DNA from: Pseudomonas mandelii
GTDB lineage: Bacteria; Pseudomonadota; Gammaproteobacteria; Pseudomonadales; Pseudomonadaceae
Reading direction: 5' to 3'
Assembly: GCF_024138395.1 (NCBI RefSeq)
Contig: NZ_JAMYDU010000027.1
Span: 1 to 64,000, forward strand
DNA length: 64,000 bases
The notes below the pieces were generated by a model that made no database searches, was not told where the DNA came from, and saw only the letters and a program-made list of their open reading frames with translations. Position 1 is the stretch's first letter; each line of letters starts with the position of its first letter. The position numbers and the translations under genes are program-made. Shown here piece by piece: positions 18,475 to 27,370 of the stretch.

Positions 18475-19124
18475 TGGGTCTGGTTCTCGGTGGATTTCTC
18501 GGTGACTTCCTTGGCTTTGGCGACTTCCCCGGCCCAACCGTTGATGGTTTTGTCCAGGTCGTTGCCATTGCGCTGCATTGCATCAGCGAACTGATCGCGG
18601 AACAGCTTGCCAATGTTGATGCCGTTGATGATCACGTTGCGCAGCTTCCACTCACCATTGATCTTTTCGAGTGTGTAAGACACAGGGTAGACCGCGCCAC
18701 TGCTGCTTTTGACCGTCATGCCAACGCTTGTACGGTCTCCCGATTCATCCTTGGCAGGGTCAACGGTGATGCTTTCGTTGTCGTACTCAAGCAAAGCATT
18801 GCCATAGAACTGGAACAGGCCCCGTTTGAAGTTTTCGACAAACTTCTGCATCTGCTCGGGTGTTGCCTTGCGTGAATACTTGACCGTCATGATGCTTTTG
18901 GAAATACCTTCGGCATCCACCACCGGTCCGACGATGGTATCCAGCGCCGTATAAAAGTCTTGGGGGTCCTGCTTGTACTTTTCCTTGTTGGCGGAAAGAT
19001 CGGCCAACAACCGGTTGGTGGTGTCCTGTACCAGTTCGTGCGCCGAAGGTGACGCCACAGCGTTAGCCATCAACGGCAAGGCCGCGAGTATCACCAACAG
19101 GCCACGTCGCAAGATAGAGATCAT
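18471..19124 (-). CDS. mlaC: Periplasmic phospholipid-binding protein MlaC
   Basis: The 217-residue protein has a signal peptide (residues 1-24, ending LMANAVA). The MlaC/Ttg2D fold follows, with the segment IVGPVVDAEGISKSIM and the late motif INGEWKLRNVIINGINIGK. It shuttles phospholipids between the outer-membrane MlaA complex and the inner-membrane MlaFEDB complex. In Pseudomonas the orthologue is also called Ttg2D. It lies 11 bp after mlaD and overlaps mlaB by 4 bp. The C-terminal tail (TEKSTENQTQ) is hydrophilic and variable. Confidence 0.94.
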   Translation of the reverse strand: MISILRRGLLVILAALPLMANAVASPSAHELVQDTTNRLLADLSANKEKYKQDPQDFYTALDTIVGPVVDAEGISKSIMTVKYSRKATPEQMQKFVENFKRGLFQFYGNALLEYDNESITVDPAKDESGDRTSVGMTVKSSSGAVYPVSYTLEKINGEWKLRNVIINGINIGKLFRDQFADAMQRNGNDLDKTINGWAGEVAKAKEVTEKSTENQTQ

Positions 19125-19135
19125 TCAAAAGCTCC

Positions 19136-19603
19136 TCATTTGGCGTCTTTGCTAACGGTATTGAGCAGGAATTTACCGATCAGGTCTTCGAGCACCAGCG
19201 ACGACTGCGTGTCGTGGATGGTTCCCCCCTCCTTGAGCAGGGTTTCTTCCCCGCCCACGCTGATACCGATGTATTTCTCACCCAACAGGCCAGCGGTCAG
19301 GATAGATGCAGTGGAGTCAGTCGGCAGGTTATCTACGCGTTTTTCCAGTTGCATGGTCACCCGACCGGTGAAGCTGTCTCGATCCAGATCGATTGCGGTG
19401 ACCTTACCGATGGTGACACCGGCCATGGTCACTTTAGCTCTGACCGTCAAACCGGCGATATTGTCGAAATATGCATAAAGTTTATAAGTATCGGTGCTCG
19501 CCGTCGGAGCCAGACCACTGACCCGCAGGGCCAACAGCAGCAAAGCCAGGATGCCAGCCAGCAAGAAAAGGCCGACACCGATTTCCAGGGTGCGGTTTTG
19601 CAT
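19136..19603 (-). CDS. mlaD: MCE-domain lipid transporter subunit MlaD
   Basis: This 155-residue inner-membrane protein has one N-terminal transmembrane helix (residues 8-28). A single MCE domain follows (about 38-120), including TVRAKVTMAGVTIGKV and GLLGEKYIGISVGG. Six copies form a periplasmic ring that carries phospholipids above MlaE. Start and stop codons overlap those of mlaE by one base. It is slightly shorter than E. coli MlaD, which has a longer C-terminal tail. Confidence 0.95.
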   Translation of the reverse strand: MQNRTLEIGVGLFLLAGILALLLLALRVSGLAPTASTDTYKLYAYFDNIAGLTVRAKVTMAGVTIGKVTAIDLDRDSFTGRVTMQLEKRVDNLPTDSTASILTAGLLGEKYIGISVGGEETLLKEGGTIHDTQSSLVLEDLIGKFLLNTVSKDAK

Positions 19604-20400
19604 CAGAAATCTCCAAACATCAAGGCGGTCAAAATAAAGTCCAGGCCGAGTACAGCCAAAGAGGCATACACCACGGTCTTGGTAGTGGCACGACTGATCC
19701 CCTCGGAAGTGGGCTCGCAGTCATAGCCTTGGAATACGGCGATCCAGGTTACGACGAAGGCAAAAACGATGCTTTTGATAACGCCGTTGAGCACATCGTC
19801 GACAAACGTCACGCTGTTTTGCATGTTCGACCAGTAGGAGCCTTCATAGACACCCAGCCAGTCGACGGCCACCCATGAACCGCCCCAGATACCCACCACG
19901 CTGAAAATCATCGTCAGCACCGGCAAGGAAATGAAGCCGGCCCACAGGCGCGGGGCAATGATGTACTTGAGCGGGTCGACCCCGATCATTTCCAGGCTGG
20001 ACAATTGCTCGGTGGACTTCATGTTGCCGATTTCGGCGGTCAGCGCCGAACCTGCGCGCCCGGCGAACAGCAAGGCCGTGACCACCGGCCCCAGTTCACG
20101 CAGCAGCGTCAACGCAACCATCTGCCCGACGGCCTGTTCCGAACCGTAGCTGGACAGAATGTTGAAGCCCTGCAGGGCCAGCACCATGCCGATGAACACC
20201 CCGGAGACCACAATGATCACCAGGGACATCACGCCCACCGAATGCAGTTGCTTGACCAGCAAGCCGAAACCGCCGCCGATGCCGCCACGACCGAGCAAGG
20301 CATGAAACAGGAACAACGCCGAACGGCCGAATACGGCCATCACATCGATGCCGCCATAACCGAAACGACGTACCCTTTCTATCAATGAAATCTTGCGCAT
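19603..20400 (-). CDS. mlaE: Phospholipid ABC transporter permease MlaE
   Basis: The 265-residue permease has an amphipathic interfacial N-terminus and about five membrane spans. It carries the MlaE-family coupling region ELGPVVTALLFAGRAGSALTAEIG near residues 97-120 and GVDPLKYIIAPRLWAG. It forms the membrane channel of the MlaFEDB complex, which keeps the outer leaflet of the outer membrane free of phospholipid. It is flanked by one-base overlaps with mlaF and mlaD, so the operon is tightly coupled. Confidence 0.95.
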   Translation of the reverse strand: MRKISLIERVRRFGYGGIDVMAVFGRSALFLFHALLGRGGIGGGFGLLVKQLHSVGVMSLVIIVVSGVFIGMVLALQGFNILSSYGSEQAVGQMVALTLLRELGPVVTALLFAGRAGSALTAEIGNMKSTEQLSSLEMIGVDPLKYIIAPRLWAGFISLPVLTMIFSVVGIWGGSWVAVDWLGVYEGSYWSNMQNSVTFVDDVLNGVIKSIVFAFVVTWIAVFQGYDCEPTSEGISRATTKTVVYASLAVLGLDFILTALMFGDF

Positions 20401-21209
20401 CAGCGCTTCCTCAGAAGATCTGCGCGGTAATCCGTCGCTGGAAAATGGTAGGCGACCGGGCCGTCGGGTTCGCCAGTCAGGAATTGACGAATACGTGGCT
20501 CATCCGATTTCATCAAATCCTTGGGTGCGCCCTGCCCCAACACTTGCCCGTCGCCCACCACAATGAGGTGGTCAGCGATGCTCGCGGTCTCGGCCAGGTC
20601 GTGGGAAACCACAATGCTGGTGATGTTCAGCGCATCGTTGAGCAGGCGGATCAGGCGCACCAGCACGCCCATGGCGATCGGGTCCTGGCCGACGAAAGGC
20701 TCGTCGTACATAAGGATTCGCGGATCGAGAGCAATTGCCCGTGCCAGCGCGACGCGACGTTTCATACCGCCGGACAATTCGTCAGGCATCAGGTCGATGG
20801 CGCCACGCAAGCCCACTGCCTGCAATTTGAGCAGGACAATGTCGCGGATCATTTCTTCCGGCAGCGCCGTATGAACACGCAGCGGAAAGGCGACGTTCTC
20901 GAACACATCAAGGTCGGTAAACAGCGCGCCGCTCTGAAACAACACGCCCATGTGCTTGCGCGCATCGAACAGATCGTTGCGAGACAACGTTGGCAGGTTC
21001 TGGCCGTTGACCCAGACTTCGCCGCTGGTGGGACGCAATTGTGCGCCTATCAGCCGCAACAGCGTGGTCTTGCCACACCCGGAAGGCCCCATGATGCCGG
21101 TGACCTTGCCGCGCGGTATGCGGATATCGACGTTATTGAAAATGCTGCGCGAACCGCGCTTGAAGGTCAGTCCCTTCAGCTCGACCGCGTAGGCGTTATC
21201 GGCACTCAT
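20400..21209 (-). CDS. mlaF: Phospholipid ABC transporter ATPase MlaF
   Basis: The 269-residue cytoplasmic ATPase shows Walker A GPSGCGKTT (42-50), the signature DELSGGMKRRVALARAIA and Walker B ILMYDEPFVGQDP. It powers MlaE and binds MlaB. A C-terminal extension past the nucleotide-binding domain is expected to embrace the neighbouring subunit. It is the first gene of the mlaFEDCB operon and is divergent from kdsD, with about 275 bp between the two starts that should hold both promoters. The same arrangement is known in P. aeruginosa. Confidence 0.95.
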   Translation of the reverse strand: MSADNAYAVELKGLTFKRGSRSIFNNVDIRIPRGKVTGIMGPSGCGKTTLLRLIGAQLRPTSGEVWVNGQNLPTLSRNDLFDARKHMGVLFQSGALFTDLDVFENVAFPLRVHTALPEEMIRDIVLLKLQAVGLRGAIDLMPDELSGGMKRRVALARAIALDPRILMYDEPFVGQDPIAMGVLVRLIRLLNDALNITSIVVSHDLAETASIADHLIVVGDGQVLGQGAPKDLMKSDEPRIRQFLTGEPDGPVAYHFPATDYRADLLRKR

Positions 21210-21485
21210 CTAAACTCCTTGCGATGCAGCCTCTCACTCGGACGCCTGGCTTTCTGGCGAAAGCACATACCTTCCCGGGCAGGCCGAACTGGCGGCGAAC
21301 TATATCACTGCAAAGCTCAAGCGCCCAAGGCCCAAGCCGGGCATGTTCAGCAACATGACCGCCTGAAATCATCTATTTAGAGAGATTCGGTAACAAGGAA
21401 TGACAAACCGCGACGAACTTGCGTGAGGGTTTTGATCATTACCGCTATAATCGCCGCCTTTTCATCAGGCTATTCGATTTCCGAC

Positions 21486-22460
21486 ATGAACCAATCCAAC
21501 GACCTGATTCAATCCGCACAACGTACCATCCGCCTCGAACTGGAAGCCGTACAAGGCTTGCTGCCCCATATCGATGCGGATTTCGTACGTGCTTGCGAGA
21601 TGATTCTGGCCAGCAAGGGCCGCGTGGTCGTGGTCGGCATGGGCAAATCGGGGCACATCGGCAACAAGATCGCCGCCACTCTGGCCAGCACCGGCACCAC
21701 GGCTTTTTTCGTGCACCCGGCCGAGGCCAGCCATGGCGACATGGGCATGATCACTCGTGATGACATCATTCTGGCGCTGTCGAACTCCGGGTCCACCAAC
21801 GAGATCGTCACCTTGCTGCCGCTGATCAAGCGCCAGGGCATTCAAATGATCAGCCTGACCGGCAACCCCGAGTCGCCGCTGGCCAAGGCAGCGGAAGTCA
21901 ACCTCAATGTAAGCGTCGAACACGAAGCCTGTCCGCTGAATCTGGCACCTACTTCGTCGACCACCGCAGCACTGGTCATGGGCGACGCTCTCGCCGTTGC
22001 CTTGCTTGAAGCTCGCGGCTTTACCGCTGAAGATTTCGCTTTTTCCCATCCGGGCGGCGCCCTTGGCCGTCGACTGCTACTAAAAGTGGAAAACGTCATG
22101 CACGCCGGCACCGAGTTGCCGCAAGTAATGTGCGGTACGCTGCTCAAGGATGCCCTGATGGAGATGACCCGCAAGGGGTTGGGCATGACCGTTGTACTGA
22201 GCCCGGATGGAAAGCTCGCCGGGATCTTCACCGACGGCGACCTGCGCCGCACCCTGGACCGCACCATTGATATCCACAACACGACCATTGATGAAGTGAT
22301 GACCGCCCACGGCAAGACCGCCCGCGCCGAGATGCTCGCCGCCGAGGCGCTGAAAATCATGGAAGACCACAAAATCAGCTCACTGGTAGTGGTCGACAAC
22401 GAAGATTGCCCGATCGGCGCATTGAACATGCACGACTTGTTGCGCGCAGGAGTAATGTAA
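21486..22460 (+). CDS. kdsD: Arabinose 5-phosphate isomerase
   Basis: The 324-residue enzyme converts ribulose 5-phosphate to arabinose 5-phosphate for Kdo synthesis. It has an N-terminal SIS domain (about 40-175, with GMGKSGHIGNKIAATLAS and SNSGSTNEI) and two CBS domains (about 205-324). I used the ATG at 21486 (MNQSNDLIQ), which matches the family start; the upstream GTG extension to 21423 is hydrophobic and unrelated. The stop overlaps the kdsC start by one base (TAATG). Confidence 0.94.
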   Translation: MNQSNDLIQSAQRTIRLELEAVQGLLPHIDADFVRACEMILASKGRVVVVGMGKSGHIGNKIAATLASTGTTAFFVHPAEASHGDMGMITRDDIILALSNSGSTNEIVTLLPLIKRQGIQMISLTGNPESPLAKAAEVNLNVSVEHEACPLNLAPTSSTTAALVMGDALAVALLEARGFTAEDFAFSHPGGALGRRLLLKVENVMHAGTELPQVMCGTLLKDALMEMTRKGLGMTVVLSPDGKLAGIFTDGDLRRTLDRTIDIHNTTIDEVMTAHGKTARAEMLAAEALKIMEDHKISSLVVVDNEDCPIGALNMHDLLRAGVM

Positions 22461-22984
22461 TGAGCACGGACCTGCTGCAACGCGGCAAACAGATCAAACT
22501 GGCGATATTCGACGTCGACGGCGTGCTGACCGACGGGCGTCTGTACTTCCTCGAAGACGGTAGCGAATTCAAGACGTTCAACACCCTCGACGGCCAAGGC
22601 ATCAAAATGTTGATGGCTGCCGGCGTACAGACTGCGATCATCAGCGGCCGCAAGACCCCGGTGGTTGAACGGCGTGCGAAGAACCTCGGTATTCCACACC
22701 TTTATCAGGGTCGCGAAGACAAACTGGTGGTGCTCGACGAACTTCTTGGCCAGCTCAACCTAAGCTATGAACAAGTGGCCTACCTCGGCGACGACCTGCC
22801 AGACCTGCCGGTGATTCGCCGCGTCGGCCTTGGAATGGCGGTGGCCAGCGCTGCCAGTTTCGTGCGCGAACACGCTCACGGCATCACCCAGGCCCGCGGT
22901 GGCGAGGGCGCTGCTCGCGAATTCTGCGAATTGATCCTGCGCGCCCAGGGCCGCCTTGATGCGGCCAACGCCGCGTACCTGTGA
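22460..22984 (+). CDS. kdsC: 3-deoxy-D-manno-octulosonate 8-phosphate phosphatase
   Basis: The 174-residue HAD-superfamily phosphatase removes phosphate from Kdo-8-P. Motif I FDVDGVLTDGRLYF (residues 16-29) holds the nucleophilic aspartate, ISGRK is motif II, and YLGDDLPDLPVI holds the magnesium-binding aspartates. It lacks a cap domain and is expected to be a tetramer. Start and stop positions couple it to kdsD, and lptC begins 7 bp later. The order kdsD-kdsC-lptC-lptA-lptB joins Kdo synthesis to LPS export. Confidence 0.95.
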   Translation: MSTDLLQRGKQIKLAIFDVDGVLTDGRLYFLEDGSEFKTFNTLDGQGIKMLMAAGVQTAIISGRKTPVVERRAKNLGIPHLYQGREDKLVVLDELLGQLNLSYEQVAYLGDDLPDLPVIRRVGLGMAVASAASFVREHAHGITQARGGEGAAREFCELILRAQGRLDAANAAYL

Positions 22985-22991
22985 GCCCATC

Positions 22992-23564
22992 ATGCTGAGC
23001 AAAAAAATTCGCAACATCCTGGTGTTCGGTTGCATCGCAGCGATTTTTGCGGCAGTCGGCTACTGGAACATCAGCCCGGAACGCTTCCTCGACAAACCGG
23101 TGGTGAAGGTCGATGAAAGCGCGATCGACTATTACGCCATCAACGCCCACAGCGTGCAGTACCTGCCCGACGGCAAACTGCAATACGAGATGACGTCGGA
23201 CAAGGTCGAACACGTGAAAGTGAGCGAGGTGACGTTGCTGACCAATCCTGACCTGAACATGTACCGTGGCACCGAATTCCCCTGGCACGTCCAGAGCGAG
23301 CGCGGCGAAGTCAACCCGGACGGCACCCAGGTCGAGCTGATTGATTCGGTGCGTATCACGCGTTTCGACGAAAAAAACCGCAAAACCCTGATTACCACCA
23401 CCCGTATGACAGTGTTCCCGCAGCAGGAATATGCGCAGACCGATCAACCCGTTAGAATCGACGGCGCTGGCGGTGTATCGACAGGCAACGGAATGAAAGC
23501 GTACTTGAAAGAAAGCAGGATACACCTGCTATCGAACGTAAGAGGACAGTATGAGGCTCGTTAA
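22992..23564 (+). CDS. lptC: LPS export protein LptC
   Basis: This 190-residue bitopic inner-membrane protein has one N-terminal helix (residues 8-26) and a periplasmic beta-jellyroll. It passes lipopolysaccharide from the LptB2FG transporter to LptA. The ATG at 22992 (MLSKKIRN) is taken because homology and the membrane helix start there. The 3' end overlaps lptA by 14 bp. Confidence 0.93.
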   Translation: MLSKKIRNILVFGCIAAIFAAVGYWNISPERFLDKPVVKVDESAIDYYAINAHSVQYLPDGKLQYEMTSDKVEHVKVSEVTLLTNPDLNMYRGTEFPWHVQSERGEVNPDGTQVELIDSVRITRFDEKNRKTLITTTRMTVFPQQEYAQTDQPVRIDGAGGVSTGNGMKAYLKESRIHLLSNVRGQYEAR

Positions 23565-24099
23565 AACTCTCCCTATTTTGCTCAGTCTGGGCGCAGCACT
23601 GGGAAGCGTGAGCGCCTGGGCTCTGCCGAACGATCAAGAGCAGCCTATCCGCATTCAGGCCGACGATGCCCAACTGGACGACAAGAATGGCGTTGCCACC
23701 TATAAAGGCGACGTGATCATCACCCAGGGCTCGATGAAGGTTACCGGCAACACTGTAACCATCACCCGCACCCCGGCCGGCGACATCGACGTGGTGACTT
23801 CGGTGGGCAACCTCGCCTACTTCGAGCAACTGCAAACGGCGGGCGACACCAAGCCGGTTCAGGGCTGGGGCGTCACCATCCAGTATCACGCTTCGCAAGA
23901 CCGCGTCGTGCTGATCGATCGCGCTAAAGTCGTCGATAAAGATGACAACGTCACCCAAGGCGAAAAAATCGTCTACGACACCAACAAAAAGCTCGCCAGC
24001 GCCGGTCGTGCAACGGGCTCCAAGGTCACCGAGGCACGCCCTCGCATCGACATGGTGATCCAGCCGAAGAAGAAAACCGACGAGCAAAAGGCCCAGTAA
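23551..24099 (+). CDS. lptA: LPS transport periplasmic protein LptA
   Basis: The 182-residue protein has a signal peptide (residues 1-24, ending GSVSAWA) and an OstA-type beta-jellyroll with the segment PIRIQADDAQLDDKNGVATY. LptA polymerises into the bridge that carries LPS across the periplasm. The C-terminus is lysine-rich (PKKKTDEQKAQ). It overlaps lptC by 14 bp and lptB by one base (TAATG). Confidence 0.94.
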   Translation: MRLVKTLPILLSLGAALGSVSAWALPNDQEQPIRIQADDAQLDDKNGVATYKGDVIITQGSMKVTGNTVTITRTPAGDIDVVTSVGNLAYFEQLQTAGDTKPVQGWGVTIQYHASQDRVVLIDRAKVVDKDDNVTQGEKIVYDTNKKLASAGRATGSKVTEARPRIDMVIQPKKKTDEQKAQ

Positions 24100-24824
24100 T
24101 GGCAACTCTGAAAGCTCAGCATCTGGCCAAGAGCTACAAGAGCCGCCAGGTTGTGCGCGACGTCAGCCTGTCCATCGACAGCGGTCAGATCGTCGGCCTG
24201 CTTGGCCCTAACGGCGCCGGTAAAACCACCTGTTTCTACATGATTGTCGGCCTGGTACAGGCCGATCAGGGCCGCGTACTGATTGACGACCTGGACGTCA
24301 GCCACCAGCCGATGCACGGTCGTGCGAAGGCAGGTATCGGCTATCTTCCGCAAGAAGCGTCGATCTTCCGTAAACTGTCGGTGGCCGACAACATCATGGC
24401 CATCCTCGAGACCCGCAAGGAGCTCGACAAGGCCGGTCGTCGCCAGGAGCTGGAAAGCCTGCTGCAGGAATTTCACATCCACCACATCCGCGACAACCTC
24501 GGCATGAGCCTGTCCGGTGGTGAGCGCCGCCGCGTGGAAATCGCCCGGGCACTGGCTACCAACCCGAAATTCATCCTCCTCGACGAACCCTTCGCCGGTG
24601 TGGACCCGATTTCGGTCGGCGACATCAAGCAGATCATCCATCACCTCAAAGCCAAAGGCATTGGCGTGCTGATCACGGACCACAACGTCCGCGAAACCCT
24701 GGATATCTGCGAAACCGCCTACATCGTCAACGATGGTCAACTGATCGCTGAAGGTGACTCCGCCACCATCCTGGCCAATGAACTGGTCAAGGAAGTGTAT
24801 CTGGGCCACGAGTTCCGCCTGTAA
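24099..24824 (+). CDS. lptB: LPS export ABC ATPase LptB
   Basis: The 241-residue ATPase of the LptB2FGC extractor shows Walker A GPNGAGKTT, signature LSGGERRRVEIARAL and Walker B FILLDEPFAGVDP. It ends HEFRL, typical of the family. It powers LPS extraction from the inner membrane; its permease partners LptF and LptG are encoded elsewhere. It closes the Kdo/Lpt group and is followed by an AT-rich hairpin and then rpoN. Confidence 0.96.
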   Translation: MATLKAQHLAKSYKSRQVVRDVSLSIDSGQIVGLLGPNGAGKTTCFYMIVGLVQADQGRVLIDDLDVSHQPMHGRAKAGIGYLPQEASIFRKLSVADNIMAILETRKELDKAGRRQELESLLQEFHIHHIRDNLGMSLSGGERRRVEIARALATNPKFILLDEPFAGVDPISVGDIKQIIHHLKAKGIGVLITDHNVRETLDICETAYIVNDGQLIAEGDSATILANELVKEVYLGHEFRL

Positions 24825-24863
24825 GCACCCGAGGTGCCCGGGTCGCCGAGAGGGCGCTCGCTT

Positions 24864-24890
24864 CAATAAAAAATCAACAATTTTTTATTG
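24864..24890. terminator. AT-rich hairpin between lptB and rpoN
   Basis: CAATAAAAAAT (24864-24874) pairs perfectly with ATTTTTTATTG (24880-24890) across a 5-base loop. It is unusually AT-rich for this genome and may be a weak terminator or a promoter-proximal element. Confidence 0.45.
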
Positions 24891-24926
24891 TTACAGCGCT
24901 CTAGGCAAACACTTCAGTTTCAGGCA

Positions 24927-24932
24927 TATAAT
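24927..24932 (+). promoter_or_regulatory. rpoN: Likely -10 box for rpoN
   Basis: TATAAT occurs in the sequence GGCATATAATTTGC, 78 bp before the rpoN ATG. The -35 region is weak, so this assignment is tentative. Confidence 0.4.
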
Positions 24933-25009
24933 TTGCTTATGTTTGGCGCTTCGGCGCCCTGTAGTGGATGGCGCATGTGCGCCGGCGAATAAGGTGTTAA
25001 GCCCCTGCC

Positions 25010-26503
25010 ATGAAACCATCGCTAGTCTTGAGAATGGGCCAGCAGCTGACGATGACACCGCAGCTGCAACAGGCCATCCGCCTGCTCCAATTGTCGACCC
25101 TGGACCTGCAACAGGAAATCCAGGAGGCCCTGGAGTCCAATCCGATGCTCGAACGCCAGGAAGAAGGCGACGACTTCGATAACGCAGACCCCTTGGCCGA
25201 TAGCGCCGAACAGAAACCCAACGCCGATGTTCAGGAACCCTCCTACCAGGAAACCGCCCCGACGGTGGATAACCTTGAGGAAAGCGACTGGAACGAGCGA
25301 ATTCCCAACGAATTGCCCGTCGACACCGCTTGGGAGGACGTCTACCAGACCAGCGCCAGCAGCTTGCCGAGCAACGATGACGACGAGTGGGATTTCACCA
25401 CCCGTACGTCGGTCGGTGAAAGCCTGCAAAGCCATTTGCTCTGGCAGCTGAACCTGGCACCGATGTCCGACACCGATCGTCTGATCGCCGTAACCCTGAT
25501 CGATTGCATCAACAATCAGGGCTACCTGGACGAAACCCTCGAGGAAATCCTCGAAGCGTTCGACCCGGAACTGGACATCGAACTGGACGAAATCGAAGCC
25601 GTCCTGCACCGTATCCAGCAATTCGAACCCGCAGGCATCGGCGCCCGCAACCTCGGGGAATGCCTGCTGCTGCAACTGCGCCAGTTGTCTGCCAAGACCC
25701 CTTGGCTGGCCGAGGCCAAGCGCCTGGTCACCGATTACATCGACCTGCTCGGCAGCCGCGACTACAGCCAGCTGATGCGCCGCATGAAGCTCAAGGAAGA
25801 TGAGCTGCGCCAGGTCATCGAATTGGTCCAGAGCCTCAACCCACGCCCGGGCTCACAGATCGAGTCCACCGAGGCCGAATACGTCGTTCCCGACGTAATC
25901 GTGCGCAAGGACAACGAGCGCTGGCTGGTGGAGCTGAACCAGGAATCGGTGCCACGCCTGCGGGTCAACGCCCAATACGCCGGTTTCGTGCGCCGCGCCG
26001 ATACCAGCGCTGATAACACCTTCATGCGTAATCAGTTGCAGGAAGCGCGCTGGTTCATCAAGAGCCTGCAAAGCCGCAATGAAACCCTGATGAAAGTCGC
26101 CACCCAGATCGTCGAGCATCAGCGCGGCTTTCTTGAATACGGTGACGAAGCCATGAAGCCGTTGGTGCTGCATGACATCGCCGAAGCGGTGGGCATGCAT
26201 GAATCGACGATTTCACGGGTGACCACGCAAAAATTCATGCATACCCCACGGGGCATCTATGAACTGAAATACTTTTTTTCCAGCCACGTCAGTACCTCCG
26301 AAGGCGGTGAATGCTCGTCCACAGCGATCCGCGCGATCATCAAAAAACTGGTTGCCGCGGAAAATCAGAAAAAGCCGTTGAGTGACAGCAAGATCGCTGG
26401 TTTACTGGAGGCACAAGGCATTCAGGTAGCCCGTCGCACCGTCGCCAAGTACCGCGAATCCCTGGGGATCGCGCCTTCCAGCGAACGGAAGCGGTTGATG
26501 TAG
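25010..26503 (+). CDS. rpoN: RNA polymerase sigma-54 factor
   Basis: The 497-residue sigma-54 directs transcription from -24/-12 promoters with enhancer-binding activators. Region I is glutamine-rich at the N-terminus (SLVLRMGQQLTMTPQLQQAIRLLQLS). An acidic region II follows, then the core-binding domain and the DNA-binding part with an HTH near residues 370-395 (HDIAEAVGMHESTISRVT). The RpoN box ARRTVAKYRESL lies near the end. It sits upstream of hpf-ptsN-rapZ-ptsO, the conserved rpoN neighbourhood linked to nitrogen regulation. Confidence 0.97.
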   Translation: MKPSLVLRMGQQLTMTPQLQQAIRLLQLSTLDLQQEIQEALESNPMLERQEEGDDFDNADPLADSAEQKPNADVQEPSYQETAPTVDNLEESDWNERIPNELPVDTAWEDVYQTSASSLPSNDDDEWDFTTRTSVGESLQSHLLWQLNLAPMSDTDRLIAVTLIDCINNQGYLDETLEEILEAFDPELDIELDEIEAVLHRIQQFEPAGIGARNLGECLLLQLRQLSAKTPWLAEAKRLVTDYIDLLGSRDYSQLMRRMKLKEDELRQVIELVQSLNPRPGSQIESTEAEYVVPDVIVRKDNERWLVELNQESVPRLRVNAQYAGFVRRADTSADNTFMRNQLQEARWFIKSLQSRNETLMKVATQIVEHQRGFLEYGDEAMKPLVLHDIAEAVGMHESTISRVTTQKFMHTPRGIYELKYFFSSHVSTSEGGECSSTAIRAIIKKLVAAENQKKPLSDSKIAGLLEAQGIQVARRTVAKYRESLGIAPSSERKRLM

Positions 26504-26582
26504 CCGCCGGGCTCGCCACAGCGTTCCAGTGGCAGGCATTTCTGCCTGCCGCTTTATGCACTGGCAACGAAGGAGAAGCTGT

Positions 26583-26891
26583 ATGCAAGTCAACATCAGT
26601 GGACACCAACTGGAAGTGACCGAACCCCTGCGCACCTACATCGGCGAAAAACTCGACCGATTGGAGAGGCATTTCGACAAGATCACCAATGTGCAAGTCA
26701 CGATGAACGTCGAAAAACTGCTGCAGAAGATCGAAGCCACGCTGCATATTCCCGGCGGAGAAGTGGTCGCCAATGCCGAGCATACGGACATGTATGCCGC
26801 CATCGACCTGCTGACCGACAAGCTGGATCGCCAACTCAAAAAGCATAAGGAAAAGACCCAGAGCCTCCTCCAGGGCGCGACCGGTCGTTAA
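26583..26891 (+). CDS. hpf: Ribosome hibernation promoting factor
   Basis: The 102-residue short HPF/YfiA-type protein begins MQVNISGHQLEVTEPLRTYI. It has the basic beta-alpha fold that binds the 30S decoding centre and promotes 100S dimers in stationary phase. The ATG at 26583 has AAGGAG upstream and fits the family; an earlier in-frame start at 26529 is rejected. It lies between rpoN and ptsN, the standard position. Confidence 0.94.
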   Translation: MQVNISGHQLEVTEPLRTYIGEKLDRLERHFDKITNVQVTMNVEKLLQKIEATLHIPGGEVVANAEHTDMYAAIDLLTDKLDRQLKKHKEKTQSLLQGATGR

Positions 26892-26903
26892 CACCCCCAA
26901 TCC

Positions 26904-27368
26904 ATGATCCGACTAGAAACCATCCTGACCCCCGGCCGTTCCCAAGTGAACGCGCCGGGTGGCAGTAAAAAGAAAGCCCTCGAGCAAATTGCCAACCTTA
27001 TCCACCGCGAAGTACCGGATCTGGAAATGCAGGACGTCTTCGAGGCCCTGATTGCCCGTGAGAAACTCGGTTCTACCGGTTTCGGCAACGGCATCGCCAT
27101 CCCCCATTGCCGGCTCAAAGGCTGCACCTCGCCAATCAGTGCGCTGCTGCACCTGGAAGCCCCTATCGATTTCGACGCCATCGACGGTGCCCCGGTTGAC
27201 CTGCTGTTCGTACTGCTGGTCCCGGAAGCCGCCACCGATGCACACCTGGAATTGCTCCGCCAGATCGCCAGCATGCTCGATCGCAAGGAAGTGCGTGAAA
27301 AACTGCGCCGCGCCCCGAGCAACGAAGCCTTGTATCAGGTTGTCCTGGACGAGCAGAACGGTCACTAA
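26904..27368 (+). CDS. ptsN: PTS IIA-like nitrogen regulatory protein PtsN
   Basis: This 154-residue IIA-Ntr protein carries the phosphorylated His68 in GNGIAIPHCRL. It receives phosphate from NPr and regulates potassium transport, the stringent response and carbon/nitrogen balance rather than importing sugar (family knowledge). It lies 12 bp after hpf and 2 bp before rapZ, so it is part of the rpoN-associated operon. Confidence 0.95.
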   Translation: MIRLETILTPGRSQVNAPGGSKKKALEQIANLIHREVPDLEMQDVFEALIAREKLGSTGFGNGIAIPHCRLKGCTSPISALLHLEAPIDFDAIDGAPVDLLFVLLVPEAATDAHLELLRQIASMLDRKEVREKLRRAPSNEALYQVVLDEQNGH

Positions 27369-27370
27369 TC

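Noticed and set aside
18475..18537. Upstream extension of mlaB
   Set aside because: The extra 21 codons lie within the 3' part of mlaC; the four-base ATGA overlap is the usual coupling arrangement and homology begins at MSESVIR.
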